The position numbers and the translations under genes were made by a program. DNA of 64,000 bases from a virus. Position 1 is the stretch's first letter. The number at the start of each line of letters is the position of its first letter. This document shows positions 8,118-15,567 of this stretch, one piece after another. Under the pieces are notes generated by a model. That model was given only the letters and a program-made list of their open reading frames with translations, did not search any database and was not told where the DNA came from. The stretch lies in IMG/VR virus record IMGVR_UViG_3300032286_000719, positions 1-64,000 of that record; one strand, 5' to 3'.

Positions 8118-8957
8118 ATGGCTGATTGTCCTCAAATAAATAATACAACAATAATAGGAACGAGTGCTGTCTCATATGATAGCACTCCACTTCCTTGTAC
8201 AGATGTAAAAGCATGTGATAATCTTAATACAATCCTTACTAAGTTTGATAATGTTATATGTTCTGCCATAAACAGTGTAAACATCCTTAAAGAAGAGATA
8301 ACAAATATCACTGAGGACTTAATGATGATTACAGAAGAGATAGAGGATATAAATGATCAAATCTTTATATGTTGTCCTATTTGTGATTTTACAATAACTG
8401 CCACTGAATTACCTGTATGTGATTTCACTGCAAGTGCTACTGAATTACCTACATGTAATTTTACAGGAAATGTTAATCAAGTTCCAGATCCTACAACTAC
8501 TACAACTAGTAGTTCTACTTCTACTTCTACTAGTACAAGTACAAGCACGTCTACAAGTACTACTAGTACAAGTACATCTACTTCAACAAGTACTAGCACT
8601 TCGACTAGTACATCAACTTCAACAAGTAGTAGTACTACTACAACAACCACCACCCCTACACCTGGTGAGTTAGGACAGTGTTGGTCATTGACTTGGCAAA
8701 ACGACGAAGAACCACCTTCAACGTTATACGCTCGATATACTAATTCATCAGGCAATGAAGTAGATACACAAATAACTAATCTTCCTAGGACAGTAGGAAC
8801 TTTTGAAACCACAGCATATATCTGTTCATATTACCCTAATGCACCTAACTGTGTAAGTTATGCTGTAAGCCCACCACTTATTGTAACTTGTGACCCATAT
8901 ACTTGGTTTACTCAATTTAATACGTGTACGAACAACTTAAGTTGTCTCCAAACATAA
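8118..8957 (+). CDS. Tail fiber with adaptor, coiled coil, triplicated Cys repeat and Thr/Ser linker
   Basis: The N-terminal adaptor (YDSTPLPCTDVKACDNLNTI, about residues 20-39) is clearly related to the adaptor of the 6838 protein. A coiled coil spans about 45-83. Residues 89-125 are three tandem copies of a 12-residue unit beginning C-D/N-F-T (CDFTITATELPV, CDFTASATELPT, CNFTGNVNQVPD). The linker covers residues about 126-179. The 100-residue terminal domain has several Cys and Tyr and is not recognised. The leader is a 35-base AT-rich spacer. Role: probable receptor-binding appendage, by architecture. Confidence 0.65.
   Translation: MADCPQINNTTIIGTSAVSYDSTPLPCTDVKACDNLNTILTKFDNVICSAINSVNILKEEITNITEDLMMITEEIEDINDQIFICCPICDFTITATELPVCDFTASATELPTCNFTGNVNQVPDPTTTTTSSSTSTSTSTSTSTSTSTTSTSTSTSTSTSTSTSTSTSTSSSTTTTTTTPTPGELGQCWSLTWQNDEEPPSTLYARYTNSSGNEVDTQITNLPRTVGTFETTAYICSYYPNAPNCVSYAVSPPLIVTCDPYTWFTQFNTCTNNLSCLQT
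8493..8654 (+). repeat. Thr/Ser linker tract of the 8118 fiber
   Basis: About 160 bases of nearly pure (ST)n, flanked by poly-Thr at each end; one of the longest uninterrupted Ser-Thr alternations in the window. Confidence 0.9.
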
Positions 8958-9025
8958 TTAACCTTATTTAGTGGATGTAAAGTTTTATGTTGCAATTTAA
9001 TAATAAAAATAAATAAATAAAAAAT

Positions 9026-10258
9026 ATGATAATAGTAACAACATTAGTTATTCCTCCTGGAGGTGATGTAGGGCCATTTAATCTTTATTCAGATTCAGAT
9101 GGGTACACAGTTCCATTTGCAACGAATGTGTCTGCTGCTGCATTGCAAGCTGGATACAGTTCAACTGTACCTAATAATGCTACAATAATTAGAGTGGTGT
9201 CTACTGGATTATGTACAAACTTTATTGATTTAAATATAAATTTAATTACTACAACAACAACAAGTAGTTCTTCAACAAGCACAAGCACTACTAGCACTAG
9301 TACATCTACTAGTAGTAGTACTACAACAACAACAACAACGTGTTGTGTTGCTCAGAACGTAACAATTGGAATTCAAACTTGGTCGTCTTGTAACTTAAAT
9401 GTTTCTACATATAGTGATGGAACTCCAATTCCTGAAGTACAAGATGATGCTGAATGGGCAGCTTTAACCACAGGTGCTTGGTGCTATTTTAATAACGATC
9501 CTGCACTTGGATGCGTTTATGGTAAATTATATAACTGGTATGCAATGGTTGGTATATGGAATGAAGCCTCAAAAACAAATCCTGCATTGAGAAAACAGCT
9601 TGCTCCAGTAGGGTATCGTGTACCATCTATGAATGGTGATGTTGATACTTTAAGTACTTTTTTAGGTGGTTATACTGTTGCAGGTGGTAAAATGAAAACT
9701 ACAAATGCATCCCCTACTCCTATTTCAGGTGATGGATATTGGTATTCACCAAATGTTGGAGCTACTAATAGTAGTGGATGGTCAGCACTTGCAGGAGGTT
9801 GGAGATCTCATGGTACTGGTAGTTTTGGATTTGAACATTTTGAAGGTAAGTGGTGGACTGATTTGGGTGTTGAGAGTGGTGTTACTGAGAATTTTTCACT
9901 TTTTTATTTACAAGCTTCTTTAAATAAGGAAAATTATTTTAATGGGTTTAAAAGTCAAGGTTCTTCTATTAGAGTATTAGCAGATGACACTGGATTAATT
10001 ATAGGACTAAGGTCAAATACTAGTCTTGATTCAGGAGATGCTTGTCTTGAAGAGTTACTAACTTATTGTTATATTGACAACAATGGAATAGAGGGAAATT
10101 GGTATAGAGTGTACACTAACTCTGCAAGGGACCCATTTGATGGAAATGATAAATTTTGGCATTTACTAGATATAAATGCAGGAATTGAAGTTAGTGCTCA
10201 AATTGATACTGATGGATTTATTACACAACCTGTTACTGTTTGTATTCCACCACCATAA
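9026..10258 (+). CDS. FISUMP-domain adhesin with GPFNLY adaptor
   Basis: Residues 1-73 are an adaptor domain with GPFNLYSDSDGY and IIRVVSTGLC, shared with 10323, 10945 and the tail protein at 20977. A Thr/Ser linker covers about 75-105. Residues about 108-330 match the FISUMP family (Fibrobacter succinogenes paralogous domain): IGIQTWSSCNLNV, ALTTGAWCYFNNDP, YGKLYNWYAM, LAPVGYRVPS, ATNSSGWSALAGGWR, SIRVLADD. FISUMP domains are Bacteroidota/Fibrobacterota surface modules; a C-type-lectin-like binding role is assumed here. The last 70 residues (ELLTYCYIDNNG...) form a separate small domain. A second FISUMP protein is at 58315. Confidence 0.8.
   Translation: MIIVTTLVIPPGGDVGPFNLYSDSDGYTVPFATNVSAAALQAGYSSTVPNNATIIRVVSTGLCTNFIDLNINLITTTTTSSSSTSTSTTSTSTSTSSSTTTTTTTCCVAQNVTIGIQTWSSCNLNVSTYSDGTPIPEVQDDAEWAALTTGAWCYFNNDPALGCVYGKLYNWYAMVGIWNEASKTNPALRKQLAPVGYRVPSMNGDVDTLSTFLGGYTVAGGKMKTTNASPTPISGDGYWYSPNVGATNSSGWSALAGGWRSHGTGSFGFEHFEGKWWTDLGVESGVTENFSLFYLQASLNKENYFNGFKSQGSSIRVLADDTGLIIGLRSNTSLDSGDACLEELLTYCYIDNNGIEGNWYRVYTNSARDPFDGNDKFWHLLDINAGIEVSAQIDTDGFITQPVTVCIPPP
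9248..9340 (+). repeat. Thr/Ser linker tract of the 9026 FISUMP adhesin
   Basis: About 93 bases of ACA/ACT/AGT/TCT codons lie between the GPFNLY adaptor and the FISUMP domain. Confidence 0.9.
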
Positions 10259-10322
10259 ATTAAACTGAATACAATAAGTAAACTATTTATAAATAAAATA
10301 ATAATATAACAAACCAAATAAT

Positions 10323-10925
10323 ATGACAGTATTAATAACATTAACAGTAGCAGGAACAGACTCTGGACCATTTAATCTTTATTCAAATCTTGATGGATAT
10401 ACATCAGCTTTTGAATCAGGAGTGAGTAGAGCAGCTCTTTTAGCAGGATACGCTTCTGCATTAGTTCCTGATTTCACAACTATTGTAAGAGTACAATCTG
10501 TAGGGGATTGTAACAATCATATCGACATACAATTGTATGCTATTAGTACAACAAGTACTAGCACAAGTAGCACAAGTAGTACAACAACTACTAGTACAAC
10601 TGTTGCTAATACATGTTATGAATTTGAAAGTGATCCTTACACCACTACATTTTCAGCTCAATATATAGATTGTAATGGTGTTGTTCAAACAGCTAATGAT
10701 ACATGTTTATCTCCACCTTGTACATATACATTGTGTGGATTTGCTGTATTATCTAGTAGTTTACCTATAAATACTGTAGGAGTTTGTGGAACAACCACTA
10801 CTACAACTACATCTACTCCAACTACCACGACCACTAGTTCTAGTTCTAGTTCAACTACTACAAGCACAACTACTATAGTTGGTCCAACAACAACAACAAC
10901 AACTACTCCTGTTACTATTCTTTAA
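10323..10925 (+). CDS. Short fiber with GPFNLY adaptor, ending in a bare Thr/Ser tract
   Basis: Residues 1-72 are the GPFNLY adaptor (DSGPFNLYSNLDGY), followed by a short linker (75-93). A Cys-rich domain at about 96-155 has AQYIDCNGVVQTAND, similar to YTDCNGIYQTGN in the 59315 protein. Residues 157-195 are a second linker, followed only by PVTIL and a stop. The missing terminal domain suggests loss or exchange of the C-terminal module, although a naked stalk may be functional, since the proteins at 61257 and 61493 also end this way. The next gene starts 20 bases downstream with another GPFNLY adaptor. Confidence 0.65.
   Translation: MTVLITLTVAGTDSGPFNLYSNLDGYTSAFESGVSRAALLAGYASALVPDFTTIVRVQSVGDCNNHIDIQLYAISTTSTSTSSTSSTTTTSTTVANTCYEFESDPYTTTFSAQYIDCNGVVQTANDTCLSPPCTYTLCGFAVLSSSLPINTVGVCGTTTTTTTSTPTTTTTSSSSSSTTTSTTTIVGPTTTTTTTPVTIL
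10545..10601 (+). repeat. Thr/Ser linker tract 1 of the 10323 fiber
   Basis: A short Thr/Ser codon tract joins the GPFNLY adaptor to the DCNG domain. Confidence 0.85.
10791..10908 (+). repeat. Thr/Ser tract 2 of the 10323 fiber (C-terminal)
   Basis: About 118 bases of Thr/Ser codons with single Pro/Val/Gly breaks, running to just before the stop codon. Confidence 0.9.
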
Positions 10926-10944
10926 TCTTATAATAAATAAAAAC

Positions 10945-11976
10945 ATGACAATATTGATAACATTGACTTTACCACCTGGAGGTGACGCAGGTCCTTTCAA
11001 TCTTTATTCAAACACAGATGGGTATGTTACTCCATTTGCAACAAATATATCAGCTTCAGCTTTAATTGCTGGATATACAGCTACAAACGTGCCTAATGGA
11101 ACCACTACAATAAGAGTGCAGTCTGTAGGTGTATGTACAAACTTTGTTAATGTACAAGTTAATGTACTTCCTACTACAACAACAACTAGTAGTACATCTA
11201 CAAGTAGCACATCTACCACTACAAGTACTAGCACTACAGCTGTTCCAACTACCACTACAACTAGTAGTAGTTCAACAAGCACATCAACAACAAGCACATC
11301 AACATCAACCAGCACCAGTACATCTACAAGTTCAACTACTACTAGTACAACTACAGCAACCCCTACAACAACCACTACCACTACTCCAAGTGAGAATAAC
11401 TTAATTATTAATAATCAACAGTCAAGTGTTATAGTAGAAGGAATAACAGCAGGACCTTGTCCTGTAGCAAGTAGTGTACCTTTTGGTCCAGGAGGTGTTG
11501 ATTATGGATCTATTGGAACTTGTAATTCTGATATTGGTTTGGTATTTTCTGGAGTTTCTCCTGGTGATCATTGTATGTCACTTATTATAAATGGTATAAT
11601 AGAAGATGAGGTAACCTTTAATACAAATGGAACACATACATTTACTTTAACTCCACCAATTGCTAGTAATGATATAGTTGTAATAGTAATTAGAGATGGT
11701 GAATGTTTATCAGCTAGAGAAGGAGTTGTTTCAGCAACATCTGATCCATCAGATCCTTGTTCAATACCAATGACAATCCCTTGTTGGGTAGATGGTAATA
11801 CAGATATTGTCAATGGATTAACTGTATATACAGATATGTCAATGCTACAAGCATATAAATTTGTAGGTGATGGAGATTTTTATCACATAATATTAAATGA
11901 TTTTGGTCAGGATTACAGTACAATAATAACTAATGCTGGACTAATAGATACAGCAGTACCAGGAATATGTTTATAA
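10945..11976 (+). CDS. Tail adhesin with GPFNLY adaptor and long Thr/Ser linker
   Basis: The start at 10945 is chosen over the in-frame ATG at 10879 because the latter lies inside the repeat tract of the previous gene and adds a Gln/Leu artefact; 10945 has the usual AATAAATAAAAAC leader and gives MTILITLTLPPGGD like its paralogues. The product has 343 residues: adaptor 1-73 (GPFNLYSNTDGY), linker about 76-147, and a C-terminal part (148-343) with a beta-sandwich-like region (VTFNTNGTHTFTLTPP) and a last segment beginning IPCWVDGNTD. It is the last gene of the first fiber island and is followed by a strong terminator. Ligand unknown. Confidence 0.65.
   Translation: MTILITLTLPPGGDAGPFNLYSNTDGYVTPFATNISASALIAGYTATNVPNGTTTIRVQSVGVCTNFVNVQVNVLPTTTTTSSTSTSSTSTTTSTSTTAVPTTTTTSSSSTSTSTTSTSTSTSTSTSTSSTTTSTTTATPTTTTTTTPSENNLIINNQQSSVIVEGITAGPCPVASSVPFGPGGVDYGSIGTCNSDIGLVFSGVSPGDHCMSLIINGIIEDEVTFNTNGTHTFTLTPPIASNDIVVIVIRDGECLSAREGVVSATSDPSDPCSIPMTIPCWVDGNTDIVNGLTVYTDMSMLQAYKFVGDGDFYHIILNDFGQDYSTIITNAGLIDTAVPGICL
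11172..11386 (+). repeat. Thr/Ser linker tract of the 10945 adhesin
   Basis: About 215 bases of Thr/Ser codons broken only by AVP and ATP. The same block order is used as in the other tracts. Confidence 0.9.
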
Positions 11977-12017
11977 TAATAATAAAAAAATCATAGTTTG
12001 TTGGTTTTCTGTGATTT

Positions 12018-12050
12018 CTCCTCAAGGGTTTCCTTGGGGAGTTTTTGTTT
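12018..12050 (+). terminator. Intrinsic terminator closing the fiber island
   Basis: CTCCTCAAGG (12018-12027) pairs with CCTTGGGGAG (12032-12041) through a 4-base loop, with one G-T wobble, followed at once by TTTTTGTTT. This is a textbook Rho-independent terminator, 42 bases after the stop of the last fiber gene. The gap 11977-12156 holds only this and the promoter candidate. Confidence 0.9.
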
Positions 12051-12094
12051 CTAACTAATTTAGTTATAAATAATTACAGCTCTAACTAGAATTA

Positions 12095-12127
12095 TTTGGA
12101 ATATATAAAAACTATTATTTATCTTTA
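12095..12127 (+). promoter_or_regulatory. Candidate Bacteroidota-type promoter upstream of the phosphoesterase gene
   Basis: TTTG at 12095-12098, a 21-base spacer and TATCTTTA at 12120-12127 match the Bacteroidota -33/-7 pattern (TTTG, about 19-21 bases, TAnnTTTG) except for the last base. It lies between the terminator and the ATG at 12157, so a new transcript for the connector and tail-tip genes could start here. Confidence 0.5.
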
Positions 12128-12156
12128 CAATATTTTTTTAACTAATATGAGTACAT

Positions 12157-13371
12157 ATGTCTGATTATCAAAGCTTATTAGGTCAATTGCAAGAATTACT
12201 GACACAAAAAAAGAGTAAGAAATTCTATGCTGAAAGACTTGGAATAAGTGAATATGAAGTTAATGAGCTTTTAAAAGAGCTTAGGGAGAAGGACAATTAT
12301 CAAAACGCAGAAGGAAAAAACTATATAGAAGAACGAAAAGTAAATGTTGAAAAGGGTACAATAGAAAGTACAATTGTATCTGATTTTGATCCTAAAGATG
12401 ATCTTGAACTAGCTAAGCTACACAAGATAAACCTAGATAAATACATCATAACCAACTACTGGTCTAAGATGTTACCAAGTGGAAAGTTCACTTCCTCAAT
12501 CTTTTCTAAGAGAAAAGAAGCAAAAGATTACTCACCTGAGGACTTTGCTAAGTTTTTAGAAAACTACAAACCAGCCAATATATTAGTTACCAAAATACCT
12601 AACTTCAAAGATGTGGTAAATGTAGAGATATCTCTATCTGACTACCACTTAGCTAAGAGAACTGTAGATGGTGATAACAGTGTTGAAGCAAGAGCTAAAC
12701 GATATCTTGATGTGGCTCAATCTTTGATTAACAAAGTTGTATCTAATTATCATATAGACACTGTTATATTGCCTATATCGAATGATTTCTTTCACACAGA
12801 TAACTATCAACATCAAACTACAAATGGTACCCCACAAGACACTATAATGGATTATTCAGAAGAATATGAATTAGGGTTTTCTATTCTTGTAGATACAATC
12901 AACATGTTGAGACAGTATGCAAATCAAGTGGTGGTAGTCTTAGTACAGGGTAACCATGATAGAACTAAATCTTTCTACCTAGCACATGCGTTAGATGTAT
13001 TCTTTAAAGACACACATGATGTAGATTTTATAAGAGAACATAGTGTAGTTAAGGGAATCACATTAGGAAATACATTCATTGGTTGGCACCATGGTAACTG
13101 TAAGATAGAAGATCTTCCATTATTGTTTGCAACACATTCTCAATATAGTCAAGCATTTGGTAATGCTAAATACAGAGAGGTGCATACAGGAGATAAACAT
13201 CACTACATGGCTAAAGAAATCAAGGGAGTGAGAATACAACAAATGCCTAGTCTTTCAGGAACTGATAGATGGCACTTAGATAATAACTACGTACATTCAG
13301 TAAGAGCTGCTCTAGCATTAGTATATGATCTTGAGCTTGGTAAGATTGCTGAATTTGAAAGTCGAATATAA
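12157..13371 (+). CDS. Calcineurin-like metallophosphoesterase with N-terminal helix-turn-helix-like segment
   Basis: This 404-residue protein has the ordered metal-binding motifs of metallophosphoesterases: DYH at 162-164, SNDFFHTD at 208-215 (the GDxxD position), QGNHDR at 264-269, WHHGN at 310-314 and TGDKHHY at 344-350. These would bind two metal ions and cleave phosphodiesters or phosphomonoesters. Residues 1-45 (YAERLGISEYEVNELLKEL) look like a small helix-turn-helix. The substrate is unknown; nuclease or nucleotide phosphatase are both possible. It is the first gene of a new transcript and is followed two bases later by a neck protein, an unusual place for an enzyme unless it acts on packaged DNA or ends up in the virion. 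Confidence 0.8.
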   Translation: MSDYQSLLGQLQELLTQKKSKKFYAERLGISEYEVNELLKELREKDNYQNAEGKNYIEERKVNVEKGTIESTIVSDFDPKDDLELAKLHKINLDKYIITNYWSKMLPSGKFTSSIFSKRKEAKDYSPEDFAKFLENYKPANILVTKIPNFKDVVNVEISLSDYHLAKRTVDGDNSVEARAKRYLDVAQSLINKVVSNYHIDTVILPISNDFFHTDNYQHQTTNGTPQDTIMDYSEEYELGFSILVDTINMLRQYANQVVVVLVQGNHDRTKSFYLAHALDVFFKDTHDVDFIREHSVVKGITLGNTFIGWHHGNCKIEDLPLLFATHSQYSQAFGNAKYREVHTGDKHHYMAKEIKGVRIQQMPSLSGTDRWHLDNNYVHSVRAALALVYDLELGKIAEFESRI

Positions 13372-13373
13372 TT

Positions 13374-14102
13374 ATGGCAACATTAAGAAAATTAGTCAGT
13401 GATGTTAGAAGTGTCCACAAGATACTTTCTACAGATAGTCTCATCACAGATAGAGCTATTGCTTCTGAGATCAGAAACAATGCTCTATTACTTATTAAGA
13501 GAGAAACCAATCTTAGAAAACTTTGGGCAACTGACACATTGTTCACTACAATTCCTTGTTTAGAGATGGTAGAAGTACCTATCTCTGAATGTTGCAACTA
13601 TGTAGATGAATGTAGTATTGCAAGAACTAAGTTTAAACTTCCACGTATATCAGAAGGTAATTACCAATATGTAATACAAGGAGTTTATTCTATTAATGCA
13701 TTAGGTGGTCAAGGAAAGAAGTTAAAAGAGATTACTATAAATAGATACATCAATCTATTGAAGCTTCCTATAATCAAGAAAGAAGAATACTATTGGATTA
13801 CTAATGGTTATTTATATGTGAACAATCCTTTGCTTAAATCAATTAGATTTGTAGCATTGTTTGAAGAAGATGTAGAGAATGAAATCATGTATCCAGAATG
13901 TGGATGTGGTTCTCCTGATTATACAAATGAACAATTATGTATGAACCCATTAGATAAAGAGTTTGCTCTTCCAGGATATCTAGAACAACAGGTGTTACAA
14001 CTTACATCACAAAAACTTCTAACTACTTATTTTAATCTTAAAACAGATATAAGTCAAGAAGGAATAGATGGCCAAGCACCTAATGCAAAACCAACTAATT
14101 AA
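13374..14102 (+). CDS. Putative tail ring/neck structural protein
   Basis: A 242-residue protein with an N-terminal helix (LRKLVSDVRSVHKILSTDSL), a central beta-rich part holding Cys pairs (SECCNYVDEC at about 71-80, PECGCGSP near 180), and a C-terminal helix (GYLEQQVLQLTSQKLL). It overlaps the next gene by one base (TAATG). It stands immediately before an HU/IHF-like gene and a P22 gp4-like gene, a conserved order in crAss-like phages where these encode ring proteins between portal and tail tip. The ring role is assigned by context; the Cys pairs could bind metal. Confidence 0.55.
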   Translation: MATLRKLVSDVRSVHKILSTDSLITDRAIASEIRNNALLLIKRETNLRKLWATDTLFTTIPCLEMVEVPISECCNYVDECSIARTKFKLPRISEGNYQYVIQGVYSINALGGQGKKLKEITINRYINLLKLPIIKKEEYYWITNGYLYVNNPLLKSIRFVALFEEDVENEIMYPECGCGSPDYTNEQLCMNPLDKEFALPGYLEQQVLQLTSQKLLTTYFNLKTDISQEGIDGQAPNAKPTN

Positions 14103-14581
14103 TGAGAACAAAGGTTGATTGGAGAAGTTCTAGTAAGGACAACTATAATAGTTTCTGTAAAAAACATCCATCTATAAAACTAACATATGATGAATGGAGA
14201 AATGTCTTATACACTTACAATGAATTTTTTAAAGAATACATATTAGAAACAGGAGAGAAGGTAAAACTTCCTTTTGGATTTGGAGAGTTCTCTATCAACA
14301 AGAAGAAAAGAAGAAAACTAAAGAACAATGTAGATGGTAAAGAGTTTGTTAATCTTCCCATAGATTGGCAAAAGACCAGAGAGAAAGGAAAGGTGATCTA
14401 CAACTTTAATTACCACACAGAAGGTTATTTCTTTGGTTGGATGTGGTTTAAGAACACAGCAAGATTTAAAAACTCTGACCTATGGTATTTCAAACCTTCT
14501 AGACTAACATCAAGACTTTTGTCACATTACTTAAAGACCAACGACAAGTATCAATATATCTATAACGAATGGAAAAAATAA
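14102..14581 (+). CDS. HU/IHF-like fold structural protein
   Basis: This 159-residue basic protein has the pattern of an HU/IHF subunit in residues about 27-72: LTYDEW helix, EFFKEYILETGEKVKLPFGF, then GEFSINKKKRR (compare the 'GFGtF..R..R' signature before the DNA-binding arm in HU/IHF). Residues 95-159 are an added Trp/Phe-rich helical region (YFFGWMWFKNTARF). crAss-like phages carry IHF-like genes in this block. It may have become a virion ring component or may bind DNA at the head exit. The DNA-binding arm is short, so DNA binding is uncertain. Confidence 0.55.
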   Translation: MRTKVDWRSSSKDNYNSFCKKHPSIKLTYDEWRNVLYTYNEFFKEYILETGEKVKLPFGFGEFSINKKKRRKLKNNVDGKEFVNLPIDWQKTREKGKVIYNFNYHTEGYFFGWMWFKNTARFKNSDLWYFKPSRLTSRLLSHYLKTNDKYQYIYNEWKK

Positions 14582-14584
14582 ATT

Positions 14585-15559
14585 ATGTCGTACTACTATA
14601 AATACAATTTCGTATCCCCAGAGCCTGTCTATTCAACAGTTAAAGAAGAACTTAAGAGTTATTTCGATACTGGTGCAGTGGATGATCTTTTATTTCCTAC
14701 TTACTTAGACAAAGCTCTTAAGAAGTTAGGAAGAACAACCTTTGTTATAAGTGAAGAGATCTTATATATAGAAGACTTTCAAGCTAGACTTCCTGATAAC
14801 TTTTATGCAGTGAGAGAAGCTTGGATGTGTACAGCAGTGAATGGTTTTCCATATCAAGATGCTAACTCATTTTATTCTCAAGCAGCTAATGCAACAACTA
14901 TACAAGTCTCTCCATTAACTATTGGAGGTACACCTTGTAACAATCCTGGTTGTCAGAATTCAGCTTGTGATGGTACGTGTATGCCAACATTAGTGCAAGC
15001 TGTTTATAAAACAAACAATAGTACACCTAGACAATTTACTCATGAGTATTTACTTAGACCTGGTAATATATCTGCAAGACAAAACTGTGGTGTAGATTAT
15101 ACAAGTGCTTGGGAATTCTATGCTGAAGCTCCTCCTATTCATCAGTTCACACCTGGTTCTGCTAGTCATGACTCATTTGACATTAGAGACAATAAGTTTG
15201 TAACAAACTTCAGAAATGGTATTGTTCACTTGTTATTCTATGCTACAGAGTATGATGATATAGGAAATCAAATGATTCCTGATAATTATCGTATAAGAGA
15301 ATATGTAGAAGCATTCATTAAGTTCAAAGTGTTTGAGATGCTTACTAATCAAACCAATGATGAAACATTCAATCAGTTACAACAAAAGATGATGTATCAC
15401 AAGCAAGCTTATGAAGAATCATATATCATGGCTGAGATTGAAATGAAGAAACAATCTCCTTGGGAAAAACAAAGAAGAATCAAAAATGATCTTAACAGAT
15501 TTAACATGTATGAACTTCCAAATCGTACTAACAGGTATGGTAGAAGACGTAATAATTAA
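14585..15559 (+). CDS. Tail tubular / head-completion protein (P22 gp4-like)
   Basis: This 324-residue protein has the shape of the P22 gp4/T7 gp11 family: an N-terminal helix with LDKALKKLGRTTF, then a beta segment (ARLPDNFYAVREAWMCTA) and a long C-terminal helical part (IREYVEAFIKFKVFEMLTNQTND, MMYHKQAYEESYIMAEIEMKK) that would pack in a dodecameric ring under the portal. An insertion with six Cys (CNNPGCQNSACDGTC, about 119-133) is unusual for the family and could be a zinc loop. It starts three bases after the IHF-like gene and ends eight bases before the tail-tip gene. Confidence 0.7.
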   Translation: MSYYYKYNFVSPEPVYSTVKEELKSYFDTGAVDDLLFPTYLDKALKKLGRTTFVISEEILYIEDFQARLPDNFYAVREAWMCTAVNGFPYQDANSFYSQAANATTIQVSPLTIGGTPCNNPGCQNSACDGTCMPTLVQAVYKTNNSTPRQFTHEYLLRPGNISARQNCGVDYTSAWEFYAEAPPIHQFTPGSASHDSFDIRDNKFVTNFRNGIVHLLFYATEYDDIGNQMIPDNYRIREYVEAFIKFKVFEMLTNQTNDETFNQLQQKMMYHKQAYEESYIMAEIEMKKQSPWEKQRRIKNDLNRFNMYELPNRTNRYGRRRNN

Positions 15560-15567
15560 TACACATC

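Noticed and set aside
9026-10258. Diversity-generating retroelement acting on FISUMP adhesins
   Set aside because: No reverse transcriptase and no template/variable repeat pair is visible in this window. It could lie outside, but nothing here supports it.
10879-10944. Upstream start at 10879 for the 10945 adhesin
   Set aside because: The extra 22 residues are a Gln/Leu artefact of the previous gene's repeat tract; paralogues start at the MTILITLT position.
10791-10960. Frameshift fusing the 10323 and 10945 genes
   Set aside because: The second gene has its own A-rich leader and a complete adaptor domain at its start, so two genes are more likely than one broken gene.
4311-11381. Long antisense Val/Leu-rich open frames and forward Gln/Leu-rich open frames over the fiber genes
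   Set aside because: They are shadows of the ACN/AGN/TCN repeat tracts read in other frames, with monotonous composition and no leader or neighbours on that strand.
4431-11386. The repetitive tracts as a CRISPR array or non-coding satellite
   Set aside because: There is no fixed repeat-spacer period; the tracts are fully in frame within larger genes and the units vary by synonymous codons.
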